Under the pieces are notes generated by a model that searched no databases, was not told the origin of the DNA, and saw nothing but the letters and a program-made list of their open reading frames with translations. The translations under genes were made by a program, and so were the position numbers. This document shows, in pieces, positions 5,169 through 12,729 of a DNA stretch of 12,729 bases; the first letter of the stretch is position 1, and the number at the start of each line of letters is the position of its first letter. This DNA is from UBA3871 sp002392265 (GTDB taxonomy: Bacteria > Bacillota > Clostridia > Peptostreptococcales > Anaerovoracaceae), in NCBI GenBank assembly GCA_946614255.1, contig CAMOGS010000044.1, positions 1 through 12,729 on the forward strand, written 5' to 3'.

Positions 5169-6596
5169 ATGGGTGGTTTCTTCGGTATCACGTCGAAGTC
5201 CGACTGCATGGCAGAGGTATTCTTTGGCGTTGACTACCATTCACATCTTGGAACAAGATACGGCGGAATGGCCGCATGGGACTCCGAGCAGGGGCTCCAG
5301 CGCGAGATTCACAACATCGGAAACTCGCCTTTCCGCACGAAATTTGAAAATATACTCGATGAGATGCGCGGCACATCGGCAATCGGCTGCATCAGCGACA
5401 GCGACCCGCAGCCGCTGCTGATTCGCTCAAACCTAGGCACCTACGCCATCTGCATCACGGGCATCATCAACAATGCAAGCGAGCTGATTGACCAATATCT
5501 TTCTTTCAGTGGTGGCCATTTCGATGCCATGGGCGGCGGCAGAGTCAACTCCAACGAGCTGGTGGCAGCCCTCATCAACCAGAAGAGCACGTTCGCAGAG
5601 GGCATCAAATTCGCACAGAAGCAGATTGACGGCACGGCCAGCATACTCATCCTCACAAGCGAGGGCAAGCTGATTGCGGCCCGCGACTGCAGCGGCAGGC
5701 TTCCTGTCCATATCGGTAGGAACGACGAGGGCTACGCGGTTTCGTTCGAGTCATTTGCTTACCAGAAGGTGGGCTATGAAGACGTGCGCGAGCTTGGCCC
5801 GGGAGGAGTGGTGGAGCTGTCACCGACCAAGATGACGGTTCTGGCGCCGGCCGGAAAGCACAAAAAGATTTGCGCTTTCCTCTGGTCGTACTACGGCTAT
5901 CCGAACTCAGACTACGAGGGCATCAACGTCGAAGCCATGCGCTACAGAAACGGCGCGATTATGGCAAAGAACGACGAGCTGATACAAAGCGGAAATTGCA
6001 ATATAGATTACGTGGGCGGCGTGCCTGATTCGGGTACACCGCATGCCATAGGTTTTTCAAACGAAAGTCATCTGCCGTTTGCAAGAGCCTTCATAAAATA
6101 CACTCCGACATGGGCGCGCAGCTTTATGCCGACCAGCCAAAAGGAGCGCAATAACGTTGCAAAGATGAAGCAGATTCCCGTAAAGGAGCTGATTCGCGAC
6201 AAGGATTTACTGTTTGTGGATGATTCAATCGTCAGAGGCACACAGCTTAAGGAAACCGTTGAGTTTCTCTATGAAAACGGTGCAAAATCCGTTCACATGA
6301 GGTCAGCTTGTCCGCCGATTATGTACAGCTGCAAATACTTAAATTTCAGCCGCGCAAACAGCGAAATGGAGCTCCTTGCGCGCCGCATAATAATGGAGCT
6401 TGAGAGCGAAGAGGGCTTTGAGCATCTCGAGGAATACAGCGACTCAAAGACCGAACGCGGACAGAACCTGCGCAAGGCAATTTGCGAAAAGTTTAATTTC
6501 ACATCACTTGAGTTTCAGTCTCTGGAGGGTGTAATCGAAGCTATCGGTCTGGACCCTTGCGAGCTTTGCACCTACTGCTGGAACGGAAAGGGCTAA
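5169..6596 (+). CDS. purF: PurF-like amidophosphoribosyltransferase lacking the glutaminase Cys
   Basis: A 475-aa protein resembling glutamine-PRPP amidotransferase, the first committed purine step. The C-terminal phosphoribosyltransferase half is intact, with the PRPP loop LLFVDDSIVRGTQ (347-359) and VGGVPDSGTPHA (282-293). The N-terminal Ntn glutaminase half is altered: it begins MGGFFG instead of MCGIFG, so the nucleophile Cys2 is Gly, and the usual RYS, NGN and SDTE motifs read ISD (75-77), TGI (97-99) and NSNE (127-130). Cys235, Cys388, Cys467 and Cys470 match the spacing of the Bacillus 4Fe-4S ligands. I recall MGGFFG-type proteins in other Clostridia, so this is probably a clade and not an error. 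It may use free ammonia or a partner glutaminase. AGGGAG (5151-5156) precedes the ATG. Confidence 0.9.
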   Translation: MGGFFGITSKSDCMAEVFFGVDYHSHLGTRYGGMAAWDSEQGLQREIHNIGNSPFRTKFENILDEMRGTSAIGCISDSDPQPLLIRSNLGTYAICITGIINNASELIDQYLSFSGGHFDAMGGGRVNSNELVAALINQKSTFAEGIKFAQKQIDGTASILILTSEGKLIAARDCSGRLPVHIGRNDEGYAVSFESFAYQKVGYEDVRELGPGGVVELSPTKMTVLAPAGKHKKICAFLWSYYGYPNSDYEGINVEAMRYRNGAIMAKNDELIQSGNCNIDYVGGVPDSGTPHAIGFSNESHLPFARAFIKYTPTWARSFMPTSQKERNNVAKMKQIPVKELIRDKDLLFVDDSIVRGTQLKETVEFLYENGAKSVHMRSACPPIMYSCKYLNFSRANSEMELLARRIIMELESEEGFEHLEEYSDSKTERGQNLRKAICEKFNFTSLEFQSLEGVIEAIGLDPCELCTYCWNGKG

Positions 6597-6597
6597 C

Positions 6598-7650
6598 ATG
6601 AACAATAATTCAAGATCCGACAGCTACGCAGCTGCGGGAGTAGATATCACTGCGGGCTATAAATCCGTAGAATTAATGAAAAAGCATATCGCAAGAACCT
6701 CTGTGCCGGGAGTAATCGGTGCAGTCGGCGGATTTGGCGGTCTTTTTGAGCCGGACCTTTCGGGTATCAAAAATCCCGTGCTTGTCAGCGGAACTGACGG
6801 TGTCGGCACAAAGCTAAAGCTCGCATTTCTTTTGGATAAGCATGACACTGTCGGCATAGACTGTGTGGCAATGTGTGTTAACGATGTAATCTGTGTGGGA
6901 GCGAAACCGCTCTTCTTCCTTGATTACATTGCCTGCGGCAAGAATGTGCCCGAGAGGATCGAGCAGATTGTGGCAGGTGTGTGTGAGGGCTGCGTTCAGA
7001 GCGGCGCAGCGCTTATCGGTGGGGAAACGGCTGAAATGCCGGGCTTCTACCCTGAAAATGAATATGATCTGGCAGGTTATTGCACCGGAGTGGTGGACAA
7101 GGGCTGGATTATAGATAATTCCAAGATGCGTCCCGGGGACGTGATTATTGCACTGCCTTCATCGGGCGTGCATTCCAACGGCTTTTCCCTTGTGCGTAAG
7201 GTGTTTGACGTTGAGCACGAAGACCTTGGGACGCATCCCACTCAGCTTGGCGGCATGTCGCTCGGTGAATGTCTTTTGACGCCGACGAAAATATATGTCC
7301 GCCCGGTATTAGCGCTTATCGAACAGGTAAAGGTCAGAGGTATTTCGCACATTACAGGCGGAGGATTCTATGAGAACATTCCGCGCAGCATTCCTGAAGG
7401 CCTTTGCGCTGTGGTTGAACGGAAGGATGTTCGCGTGCTTCCGATTTTCGACCTGATTGCGGAGCGCGGAAACATTTCCGAAAGAGACATGTTCAACACC
7501 TTTAACATGGGTGTCGGCATGAGCATCATCGCAGCGGAGGACGAGGCCGAAAAGGCGCTTGAAATCCTGAAGGCAAATGGCGAAGATGCTTATATTATCG
7601 GCCATATTGAAAGCATGGCGGGAAGTGATGAAAAAATCATACTCAGGTAA
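6598..7650 (+). CDS. purM: PurM, phosphoribosylformylglycinamidine cyclo-ligase (AIR synthetase)
   Basis: A 350-aa ATP-dependent enzyme that closes the imidazole ring of FGAM to give AIR. The family markers are in order: the N-terminal YAAAGVDITAGYKSVELMK (10-28), GGFGGLF (44-50), VSGTDGVGTKLKLAF (63-77), the nucleotide-site GIDCVAMCVNDVICVGAKP (86-104) and IGGETAEMPGFY (140-151). Length is normal. It starts 1 nt after the purF stop with AAAGGG (6587-6592) inside the end of purF, so translation is tightly coupled. No oddity seen. Confidence 0.97.
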   Translation: MNNNSRSDSYAAAGVDITAGYKSVELMKKHIARTSVPGVIGAVGGFGGLFEPDLSGIKNPVLVSGTDGVGTKLKLAFLLDKHDTVGIDCVAMCVNDVICVGAKPLFFLDYIACGKNVPERIEQIVAGVCEGCVQSGAALIGGETAEMPGFYPENEYDLAGYCTGVVDKGWIIDNSKMRPGDVIIALPSSGVHSNGFSLVRKVFDVEHEDLGTHPTQLGGMSLGECLLTPTKIYVRPVLALIEQVKVRGISHITGGGFYENIPRSIPEGLCAVVERKDVRVLPIFDLIAERGNISERDMFNTFNMGVGMSIIAAEDEAEKALEILKANGEDAYIIGHIESMAGSDEKIILR

Positions 7651-7676
7651 TTTACTGAAGCAGGACGAGGTAGGAT

Positions 7677-8276
7677 ATGAAGAAAATTGCTGTGCTCGTA
7701 TCGGGAGGAGGGACGAATCTCCAAGCCATACTGGATGCAGAAAAGAGCGGAATCATTAAAAGCGCAAAGGTTGTCACGGTAATTTCTGACAGCGAAGGGG
7801 CCTTTGCGCTTACCCGCGCTGAAAAGGCAGGGGTAGAAGCTGTTTGCATTCCGAAAAAATCAGCGGATTTCGAGGCAAGGCTGATAGGCCTGCTCGACGA
7901 GAAAAATGTTGATTTAATAGTGCTGGCGGGGTTCCTCAGCATATTAAGCTCCGAGTTTACGAGACATTTTGAGGGGAAAATTATTAACATTCATCCTTCG
8001 CTGATACCGTCGTTTTGCGGTAAAGGCTTTTACGGGCTTAGGGTGCATCAGGCGGCTCTTGCGCGCGGCGTAAAGCTCACCGGTGCAACGGTCCACTACG
8101 TGAACGAAATACCCGACGGGGGCAGAATAATCGCCCAAAAGGCGGTTGAGGTCCTGCCGGGAGATACGCCGGAAGCCTTGCAGCAGCGCGTTATGAAGGA
8201 AGCGGAGCATGTCATACTGCCCCAGGCGATAGAGGATATTTGCAGCGTAGATGCTGCAGAGTCCGAAGGTAGATAA
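7677..8276 (+). CDS. purN: PurN, phosphoribosylglycinamide formyltransferase
   Basis: A 199-aa folate-dependent GAR transformylase that converts GAR plus 10-formyl-THF to FGAR. The N-terminal phosphate loop is SGGGTNLQAIL (9-19). The catalytic triad is present: Asn104 and His106 in INIHPSLIPSF (103-113) and Asp147 in VNEIPDGG (142-149). LAGFLSIL (83-90) lines the folate site. The start has GAGG (7667-7670) 6 nt upstream, and the gene lies 26 nt after purM. The use of PurN and not the formate-dependent PurT fits the folate-dependent formyltransferase two genes downstream. Confidence 0.97.
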   Translation: MKKIAVLVSGGGTNLQAILDAEKSGIIKSAKVVTVISDSEGAFALTRAEKAGVEAVCIPKKSADFEARLIGLLDEKNVDLIVLAGFLSILSSEFTRHFEGKIINIHPSLIPSFCGKGFYGLRVHQAALARGVKLTGATVHYVNEIPDGGRIIAQKAVEVLPGDTPEALQQRVMKEAEHVILPQAIEDICSVDAAESEGR

Positions 8277-8292
8277 TAGGAGACGAGGGAAA

Positions 8293-9021
8293 ATGAACAT
8301 ATATGAAACAAAGAATATCAGCGAGCTTTTGGCGGGGAACCCTTATGTGGGGCGCGGACTGGTTGCAGGAATGAGCGGCAGCGGGCAGCATGCCGTAAGC
8401 GCGTATTTTATTATGGGCAGATCCGCAAACAGCAGAAACAGAGTGTTTGTGATGCGCGGAAGCGATATCTACACAGAGCCGTTCGAGCCTGAAAAGGTCG
8501 AAGATCCGAGCCTGATTATTTATCGCGTACTGACGCAGACCGGCCGCCACCTGATCTACACTAACGGCGACCAGACAGATACGATAAGCGAAGGTATGGC
8601 CGGTGGCAAAAGCTTCTCAGAGTCGCTGCTTTCACGCACGTTCGAGCCGGACAGCCCTAACTGGACGCCGAGAATTTCGGCGGTTTGGAATTTGCCTGAG
8701 GGCGGAGAAAAGCCGGCTTACTCGATGAGCATACTAAAGAGTGCCGATGCTGCGGGCACGGCGACAAACAGATTTACCTTTGATTATGCGCCGCTGCCGG
8801 GAGTAGGGCATTTTTTGCATACCTACATAACGGACGGTAAGCCGCTGCCGACATTTACGGGCGAGCCTGACAGAATCTGCATTCCTGATGATATTGATGA
8901 GTTTACGGACGAGATTTGGAACAGTCTGGATCCGGAAAACAAGATTTCTCTTTACGTGAGATACACTGCGTTTTCCAGCGGTACTGTACAGGAAAAAATG
9001 ATAAATAAATACAGAAAGTAA
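8293..9021 (+). CDS. purO: PurO, archaeal-type IMP cyclohydrolase
   Basis: A 242-aa protein of the IMP_cyclohyd family (Pfam PF07826 as I recall), first known as archaeal PurO, which closes FAICAR to IMP, the last step of the pathway. The recognisable start is GNPYVGRGLVAGMS (15-28), followed by AYFIMGRSANSRNRVF, YRVLTQTGRHLIYTNGDQTD and the C-terminal VRYTAFSSG. It has no resemblance to the MGS-like domain that does this job in bifunctional PurH. The next gene is a formyltransferase lacking that domain, so the two together replace PurH. ATG 8293 follows AGGAG (8278-8282) by 10 nt; the in-frame ATG at 8251 lies inside purN and is rejected. Confidence 0.9.
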   Translation: MNIYETKNISELLAGNPYVGRGLVAGMSGSGQHAVSAYFIMGRSANSRNRVFVMRGSDIYTEPFEPEKVEDPSLIIYRVLTQTGRHLIYTNGDQTDTISEGMAGGKSFSESLLSRTFEPDSPNWTPRISAVWNLPEGGEKPAYSMSILKSADAAGTATNRFTFDYAPLPGVGHFLHTYITDGKPLPTFTGEPDRICIPDDIDEFTDEIWNSLDPENKISLYVRYTAFSSGTVQEKMINKYRK

Positions 9022-9058
9022 GTAATTTTGTTTGCCTTTTTAGGCCGGAGGTGTAAAA

Positions 9059-10249
9059 ATGAAACAGTTTGAACTAAAATACGGATGTAATCCTAACCAA
9101 AAAAATGCTAAAATATATATGCAGGACGGAAGCGAGCTTCCAATCAGAATTTTAAACGGCAGACCGGGATATATCAATTTCCTGGATGCGTTCAATTCGT
9201 GGCAGCTGGTTAGAGAGCTGCGCGAGGCGACAAAGCTTCCTGCTGCGGCAAGCTTCAAGCATGTCAGCCCGAGCGGTGCGGCAGTAGGCGTGAGGCTTGG
9301 CGAAGACCTCAAGCGTGCTGTGGCGGTGGATGACATCCCCGGCCTCGACGATTCGCTGCTGGCATGTGCTTATGCAAGAGCTCGCGGCACGGACAGGCTG
9401 TGCTCGTTTGGCGACTTCATCGCACTTTCGGATGTGTGCGACGTGACGACTGCGCTTATCGTAAAGCGTGAGGTTTCGGACGGAATCATCGCGCCGGGAT
9501 ACGAGCCGGAGGCGCTCGAGATTCTGAAGAGCAAGCGCAGCGGCGGCTACAATATCATCGAAATCGACCCGGGCTACAGGCCGGAGGTCACAGAGACAAA
9601 GCAGGTGTTCGGAATCACGTTTGAGCAGGAAAGAAACGAGAGCGAAATCGATGCGTCGATTCTGGGTAATGTGGTTGCGGGTCAGGCGCTTCCGCCGGAA
9701 GCTGTGCGCGACCTCATTGTAGCGCTGATTACGCTCAAATATACGCAGTCAAACTCGGTTTGCTATGCAACCGACGGCCAGGCAATCGGCGTCGGAGCGG
9801 GGCAGCAGTCGAGAATCCACTGCACCAGACTGGCGGGGAGCAAGGCTGATAACTGGCTGCTTCGTCAGGCAAAGTGCGTGCTGGAGCTGCCTTTCAGAGA
9901 GGATATAAAGCGTCCGATTATGGACAATGTGATAGATTCTTACATTAATGGAAATGAAGAGGATGTGTGTGCGGACGGCATCTGGGAAAACTATTTCACT
10001 GAAAAGCCGGCACCGTTTTCAAAGGAGGAACAGACAAAGTATCTGCGCGAAGTGGGCGCAAGGTACAGTGTAAGTCTTGCATCCGATGCCTTTTTTCCAT
10101 TCCCTGATAACGTTATCAGAGCGCTTAAATCAGGCGTAAAATATATAGCACAGCCGGGCGGCTCAATTCGAGACGACCTGGTTATCGAGACCTGTAAAAA
10201 GAATGGAATCAGCATGGCCTTTACCGGCCTGCGCCTGTTCCACCACTAG
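9059..10249 (+). CDS. purH: stand-alone AICAR formyltransferase (PurH C-terminal domain only)
   Basis: A 396-aa protein that formylates AICAR to FAICAR with 10-formyl-THF. It begins directly at the transformylase domain (FELKYGCNPNQ, 4-14, matching LRYGENPHQ of PurH). The catalytic Lys67-His68 pair is in SFKHVSPSGAA (65-75), and it ends with QPGGSIRDD and MAFTGLRLFHH, the normal PurH C-terminus. The approximately 130-200 residue N-terminal cyclohydrolase domain of ordinary PurH (about 510-530 aa) is absent and is not found in any frame upstream, where purO ends 37 nt away. A strong GGAGG (9047-9051) sits 7 nt before the ATG. The gene symbol denotes the domain; some annotations name this form separately. 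Confidence 0.93.
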   Translation: MKQFELKYGCNPNQKNAKIYMQDGSELPIRILNGRPGYINFLDAFNSWQLVRELREATKLPAAASFKHVSPSGAAVGVRLGEDLKRAVAVDDIPGLDDSLLACAYARARGTDRLCSFGDFIALSDVCDVTTALIVKREVSDGIIAPGYEPEALEILKSKRSGGYNIIEIDPGYRPEVTETKQVFGITFEQERNESEIDASILGNVVAGQALPPEAVRDLIVALITLKYTQSNSVCYATDGQAIGVGAGQQSRIHCTRLAGSKADNWLLRQAKCVLELPFREDIKRPIMDNVIDSYINGNEEDVCADGIWENYFTEKPAPFSKEEQTKYLREVGARYSVSLASDAFFPFPDNVIRALKSGVKYIAQPGGSIRDDLVIETCKKNGISMAFTGLRLFHH

Positions 10250-10252
10250 GCG

Positions 10253-10374
10253 AATCTGGGGACAGGCACCAAATTGGAATTTTGGCGAATTTGGGGACAG
10301 GCACCAAATTAGCCTTTTTGGAAGTTTGGAACACGTCCCCAAATTGGGATTTTGGGTAATTTGGGGACAGGTCC
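10253..10374. repeat. repeat cluster B: four units at 35-bp period (purH-purD gap)
   Basis: Units start at 10253, 10288, 10323 and 10358, exactly 35 bp apart. The first two read in the orientation with GGGGACAGGCACC. The third (10323-10345) is a diverged copy with GGAACACGTCCCC, aligning best in the opposite orientation with four mismatches. The fourth is a left half only (10358-10374) ending GGGGACAGGTCC before GGCCAG. Linkers are 12 bp (ggaattttggcg, agcctttttgga, gggattttgggt). The cluster starts 4 nt after the formyltransferase stop and ends 11 nt before the purD ribosome site. The AGCCTTTTT after the second unit could act as a weak terminator. Confidence 0.9.
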
Positions 10375-10397
10375 GGCCAGTAAATAGGAGGAAGCGT

Positions 10398-11666
10398 ATG
10401 AAAGTAATGGTTGTCGGCAGTGGTGGCCGCGAGCACGCAATCATCAGAAAAATCAAGGAAAACAAACAGGTAGATCGCATCTATGCCCTGCCCGGAAACG
10501 GTGGAATGGCAGGTGATGCAATACTTGTCGACATTCAGGCAAAGGACATTGCGGGCATAACCGCTTTCGCAAAGGAGAACGAAATCGACTATGCGATTGT
10601 TGCGCCCGACGATCCGCTGGTGCTGGGTTGCGTAGACAGTCTGGAAGCCGCCGGCATACCTTGCTTTGGCCCGAACAAGCGTGCGGCGATAATTGAAGGC
10701 AGCAAGGCCTTTGCGAAGGACCTCATGTATCGCTACAACATACCGACCGCTGCTTACGAAACCTTCACCGACATAGAGGCAGCGCTGCGGTACGTCAGGA
10801 AGGCGCCTGTGCCGACAGTCATCAAGGCTGACGGGCTTGCACTTGGAAAGGGCGTAGTGATTGCCGAGAGCAGAGTTGAGGCCGAGAAAGCGATCATTTC
10901 GATGATGGAGGAGAAAAAGTTCGGCGCCAGCGGCGATACAATCGTAATCGAGGAGTTCCTGAAGGGCCCGGAGGTCTCGGTTCTCGCGTTTACGGACGGC
11001 AATGTGATTGTGCCGATGGTTTCCTCAATGGACCACAAACGCATCGGAGACGGCGATACGGGGCTTAATACGGGTGGTATGGGAACTGTCGCGCCGAATC
11101 CTTATTATACGAAAGAAATCGCGGACGAGTGCATGGAAAAGATTTTTCTGCCGACCATGCGCGCTATGAACAGAGAAAACAGAAAGTTCAAGGGCTGCCT
11201 GTATTTCGGGCTGATGCTCACGGAGGACGGCCCGAAAGTGATTGAATACAACTGCCGATTCGGCGACCCGGAGACTCAGGTCGTGCTGCCGCTTCTGGCC
11301 AGCGACCTGCTCACGGTCATGCAAGCCGTCACAAACGAAAAGCTGGCGCAGACAAAGGTCGAGTTTCTGGACAGCCACGCCTGCTGCGTAATCTGCGCAT
11401 CAAAGGGCTATCCGGAGAGCTATGAAAAGGGCAAGGAGCTGACGATCGACGAAGCCATAAGCAAGTATGTTTACGTGGCCGGCGCGAAGCTTAATTCCGA
11501 CGGAAGGCTTGTGACAAACGGCGGCAGAGTCGCGGGCGTCACGGCTGTCGCCGCGTCGCTGGAAGCGGCCATTGACATGGCTTACGCCCGCGCATCGGGA
11601 GTTGCCTTCGAAGGCAAATACATGCGCAAAGACATCGGCACCAGAGCACTGAAGGCAATGAAATAG
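10398..11666 (+). CDS. purD: PurD, phosphoribosylamine-glycine ligase (GAR synthetase)
   Basis: A 422-aa ATP-grasp enzyme that joins phosphoribosylamine and glycine. It has GSGGREHAI (7-15), LPGNGG (31-36), GPNKRAAIIEGSKAFAKDLM (91-110), the ATP-binding PTVIKADGLALGKGVV (139-154), GPEVSVLAF (190-198), DHKRIGDGDTGLNTGGMG (212-229) and the metal-binding YNCRFGDPETQ (284-294). Length is typical. ATG 10398 is set by AGGAGG (10386-10391), 6 nt upstream; the frame stays open upstream only through the repeat cluster. It is flanked on both sides by palindromic repeat clusters, unlike the genes from purC to purH. Confidence 0.97.
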   Translation: MKVMVVGSGGREHAIIRKIKENKQVDRIYALPGNGGMAGDAILVDIQAKDIAGITAFAKENEIDYAIVAPDDPLVLGCVDSLEAAGIPCFGPNKRAAIIEGSKAFAKDLMYRYNIPTAAYETFTDIEAALRYVRKAPVPTVIKADGLALGKGVVIAESRVEAEKAIISMMEEKKFGASGDTIVIEEFLKGPEVSVLAFTDGNVIVPMVSSMDHKRIGDGDTGLNTGGMGTVAPNPYYTKEIADECMEKIFLPTMRAMNRENRKFKGCLYFGLMLTEDGPKVIEYNCRFGDPETQVVLPLLASDLLTVMQAVTNEKLAQTKVEFLDSHACCVICASKGYPESYEKGKELTIDEAISKYVYVAGAKLNSDGRLVTNGGRVAGVTAVAASLEAAIDMAYARASGVAFEGKYMRKDIGTRALKAMK

Positions 11667-11669
11667 GCG

Positions 11670-11815
11670 AATTTGGGGACAGGCCCCAAATTGGAAAAAA
11701 AGCGAAATTAGGGACAGGTCGCCAGGCCAAACCTGTCCCCAAATTGGAAAAAAGGCTAATTTGGTGCCTGTCCCCAGATTAGAAAAAAGGCTAATTTGGG
11801 GCCTGTCCCCAGATT
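11670..11815. repeat. repeat cluster C: inverted arrangement of five units (purD-purL gap)
   Basis: Two units at 11670-11692 and 11705-11721 (partial) read GGGGACAGG. Three units at 11723-11745 (left part degenerate), 11758-11780 and 11793-11815 read CCTGTCCCC. Within each half the period is exactly 35 bp; the halves meet 18 bp apart. At the junction GGGACAGGT (11711-11719) and ACCTGTCCC (11731-11739) form a 9-bp stem around an 11-nt GC-rich loop. Linkers are ggaaaaaaagcg, ggaaaaaaggct and agaaaaaaggct. The cluster begins 3 nt after the purD stop and ends 5 nt before the purL ribosome site. Confidence 0.9.
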
Positions 11816-11829
11816 GGAGTGGAGGAATT

Positions 11830-12729
11830 ATGGTTTATCGAATATATGTGGAAAAGATTGGCGAGTTCGCAGTTGAAAGCAAGGCTCTCGAGGGAGATAT
11901 AAAGAACCTGCTCGGCATCGGCGAACTAGAAAGCCTTCGAATTATAAACAGATACGATGTTGAAAACATAGACAGCGAGCTCTTTGAAAGAGCAGTAGGA
12001 ACGGTTTTCTCGGAGCCACAGATTGATGTTACCGGAAAGGAGCTTTCCGATTTCACGGGCGGCGATGACAGCCTCACCGTATTTGCAACGGAATATCTGC
12101 CGGGTCAGTTCGACCAGCGTGCAGACTCCGCAGCGCAGTGCATCCAGATCATCTCACAGGGCGAAAGACCTGTCGTTCGCACGGCAAAAATCTATATTTT
12201 AAAGGCAAAAAAGGCAAAGAGCGGAAAAATCGCTCCTGAATCGCTTGAAAAAATCAAAAAATATGTAATTAACCCGGTCGAGGCGCGTGAAGCTTCGCTC
12301 GAAATGCCTGAAACTCTCGAGGTAAAGTACAGCGTTCCCGAATCGGTCGAAACCCTCGAAGGCTTCACCTCCAAGGACGAAAAGGCTCTTGCAGAGTTTA
12401 TAAAGGACCGGGGCCTGGCAATGGACCTCGATGACATAAAAATGGTGCGCGACTACTTCGCCGGCGAGCACCGCGAGCCGACCATCACGGAAATCAAGGT
12501 TCTCGACACCTACTGGTCCGACCACTGCAGGCACACCACATTCGGAACCGTAATTGACGGCGTCCGCTTCAAGGACATGCACCTTCAGTCTGCCTACGAG
12601 GACTACATTGCAGTCAGAAAGGAGCTCGGGCGCGACAAGCCGATCTGCCTCATGGACCTCGGCACAATCGCCGCAAAGTATTTAAGGGCAAACGGCGAAC
12701 TCGACAAGCTTGACCAGTCCGAAGAAATC
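11830..12729 (+). CDS. purL: PurL, FGAM synthetase, 5' part (runs off the window)
   Basis: The first 300 residues of a long single-chain phosphoribosylformylglycinamidine synthase, which converts FGAR and glutamine to FGAM. An N-terminal PurS-like region (1-90) is followed by YLPGQFDQRADSAAQCIQI (89-107). The start of the synthetase domain is marked by EIKVLDTYWSDHCRHTTF (221-238), whose DHCRHTTF is diagnostic. Full-length Clostridia relatives are about 1200-1250 aa, so roughly three quarters, including the C-terminal glutaminase, lies beyond the edge. ATG 11830 follows GGAGG (11821-11825) by 4 nt. The long form explains why no separate purQ or purS is seen. Confidence 0.96.
   Translation, partial: MVYRIYVEKIGEFAVESKALEGDIKNLLGIGELESLRIINRYDVENIDSELFERAVGTVFSEPQIDVTGKELSDFTGGDDSLTVFATEYLPGQFDQRADSAAQCIQIISQGERPVVRTAKIYILKAKKAKSGKIAPESLEKIKKYVINPVEAREASLEMPETLEVKYSVPESVETLEGFTSKDEKALAEFIKDRGLAMDLDDIKMVRDYFAGEHREPTITEIKVLDTYWSDHCRHTTFGTVIDGVRFKDMHLQSAYEDYIAVRKELGRDKPICLMDLGTIAAKYLRANGELDKLDQSEEI

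Noticed and set aside
5157..5171. A different purF start restoring MCGIFG
   Set aside because: No upstream start codon or alternative frame gives a Cys-Gly start, and other glutaminase motifs are altered as well, so a misplaced start or base error does not explain it.
4521..5240. 239-aa open frame on the minus strand
   Set aside because: It is antisense to purC and the start of purF, shows no family motif, and arises from codon bias on the plus strand.
9031..9045. Terminator between purO and purH (GCC-TTTTTA-GGC)
   Set aside because: The stem is only 3 bp with no following T run; it does not look able to stop transcription.
10203..10397. N-terminal extension of PurD
   Set aside because: The frame is open only because the repeat units lack stops; the AGGAGG and the GSGGREHA start motif fix the ATG at 10398.

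Overview
The window looks like chromosomal DNA of an anaerobic, low-to-middle GC Firmicute of the Clostridia. The grounds are Shine-Dalgarno sites of the AGGAGG type before nearly every gene, a single-chain PurL, a DUF6110-type small protein and a Clostridia-like purine gene set. Genus is not resolvable from the sequence alone. All genes I can support are on the plus strand.

Region 1 (1-358): the 3' end of an unknown ORF and a small helix-turn-helix gene, closed by an intrinsic terminator that overlaps the stop codon.

Region 2 (361-3626): a compact three-gene operon with its own promoter (TTGAAA-17-TATAAT), two identical-arm 16-bp dyads just downstream of the -10, and a strong terminator at its end. 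It encodes a SAM-dependent methyltransferase, a 99-aa DUF6110-like protein with one hydrophobic N-terminal segment, and a 698-aa P1B-type ATPase. The ATPase has SCA in place of CPC and a metal-associated-like N-terminal fold without CxxC. A small membrane protein plus a P1B-6-like ATPase in an anaerobe is the layout of ferrosome (fez) loci, the iron-storage organelle clusters known from Desulfovibrio magneticus and Clostridioides difficile. This is the most interesting non-housekeeping system here.

Region 3 (3640-12729, running off the end): a de novo purine operon in the order purE-purC-purF-purM-purN-purO-purH(formyltransferase only)-purD-purL. It has a promoter (TTGACT-17-TATCCT) overlapped by PurR-box-like sites. 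Together the enzymes cover most of the route from PRPP to IMP; purB and purK are not in the window. Three points are unusual. PurF lacks the N-terminal nucleophile Cys and other glutaminase residues but keeps the PRPP loop and four candidate Fe-S cysteines. The usual bifunctional PurH is replaced by an archaeal-type IMP cyclohydrolase (PurO) plus a stand-alone AICAR formyltransferase. The purE start lies 42 nt from its only good ribosome site, with a perfect hairpin and a 9-codon overlapping ORF in between.

Three of the pur gene junctions (purE-purC, purH-purD, purD-purL) carry 12 copies or partial copies of a 23-bp imperfect palindrome with core GGGGACAGG/CCTGTCCCC. These are spaced at exactly 35 bp, with 12-bp A- or T-rich linkers, in both orientations. 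Every other pur junction is tight and lacks them.
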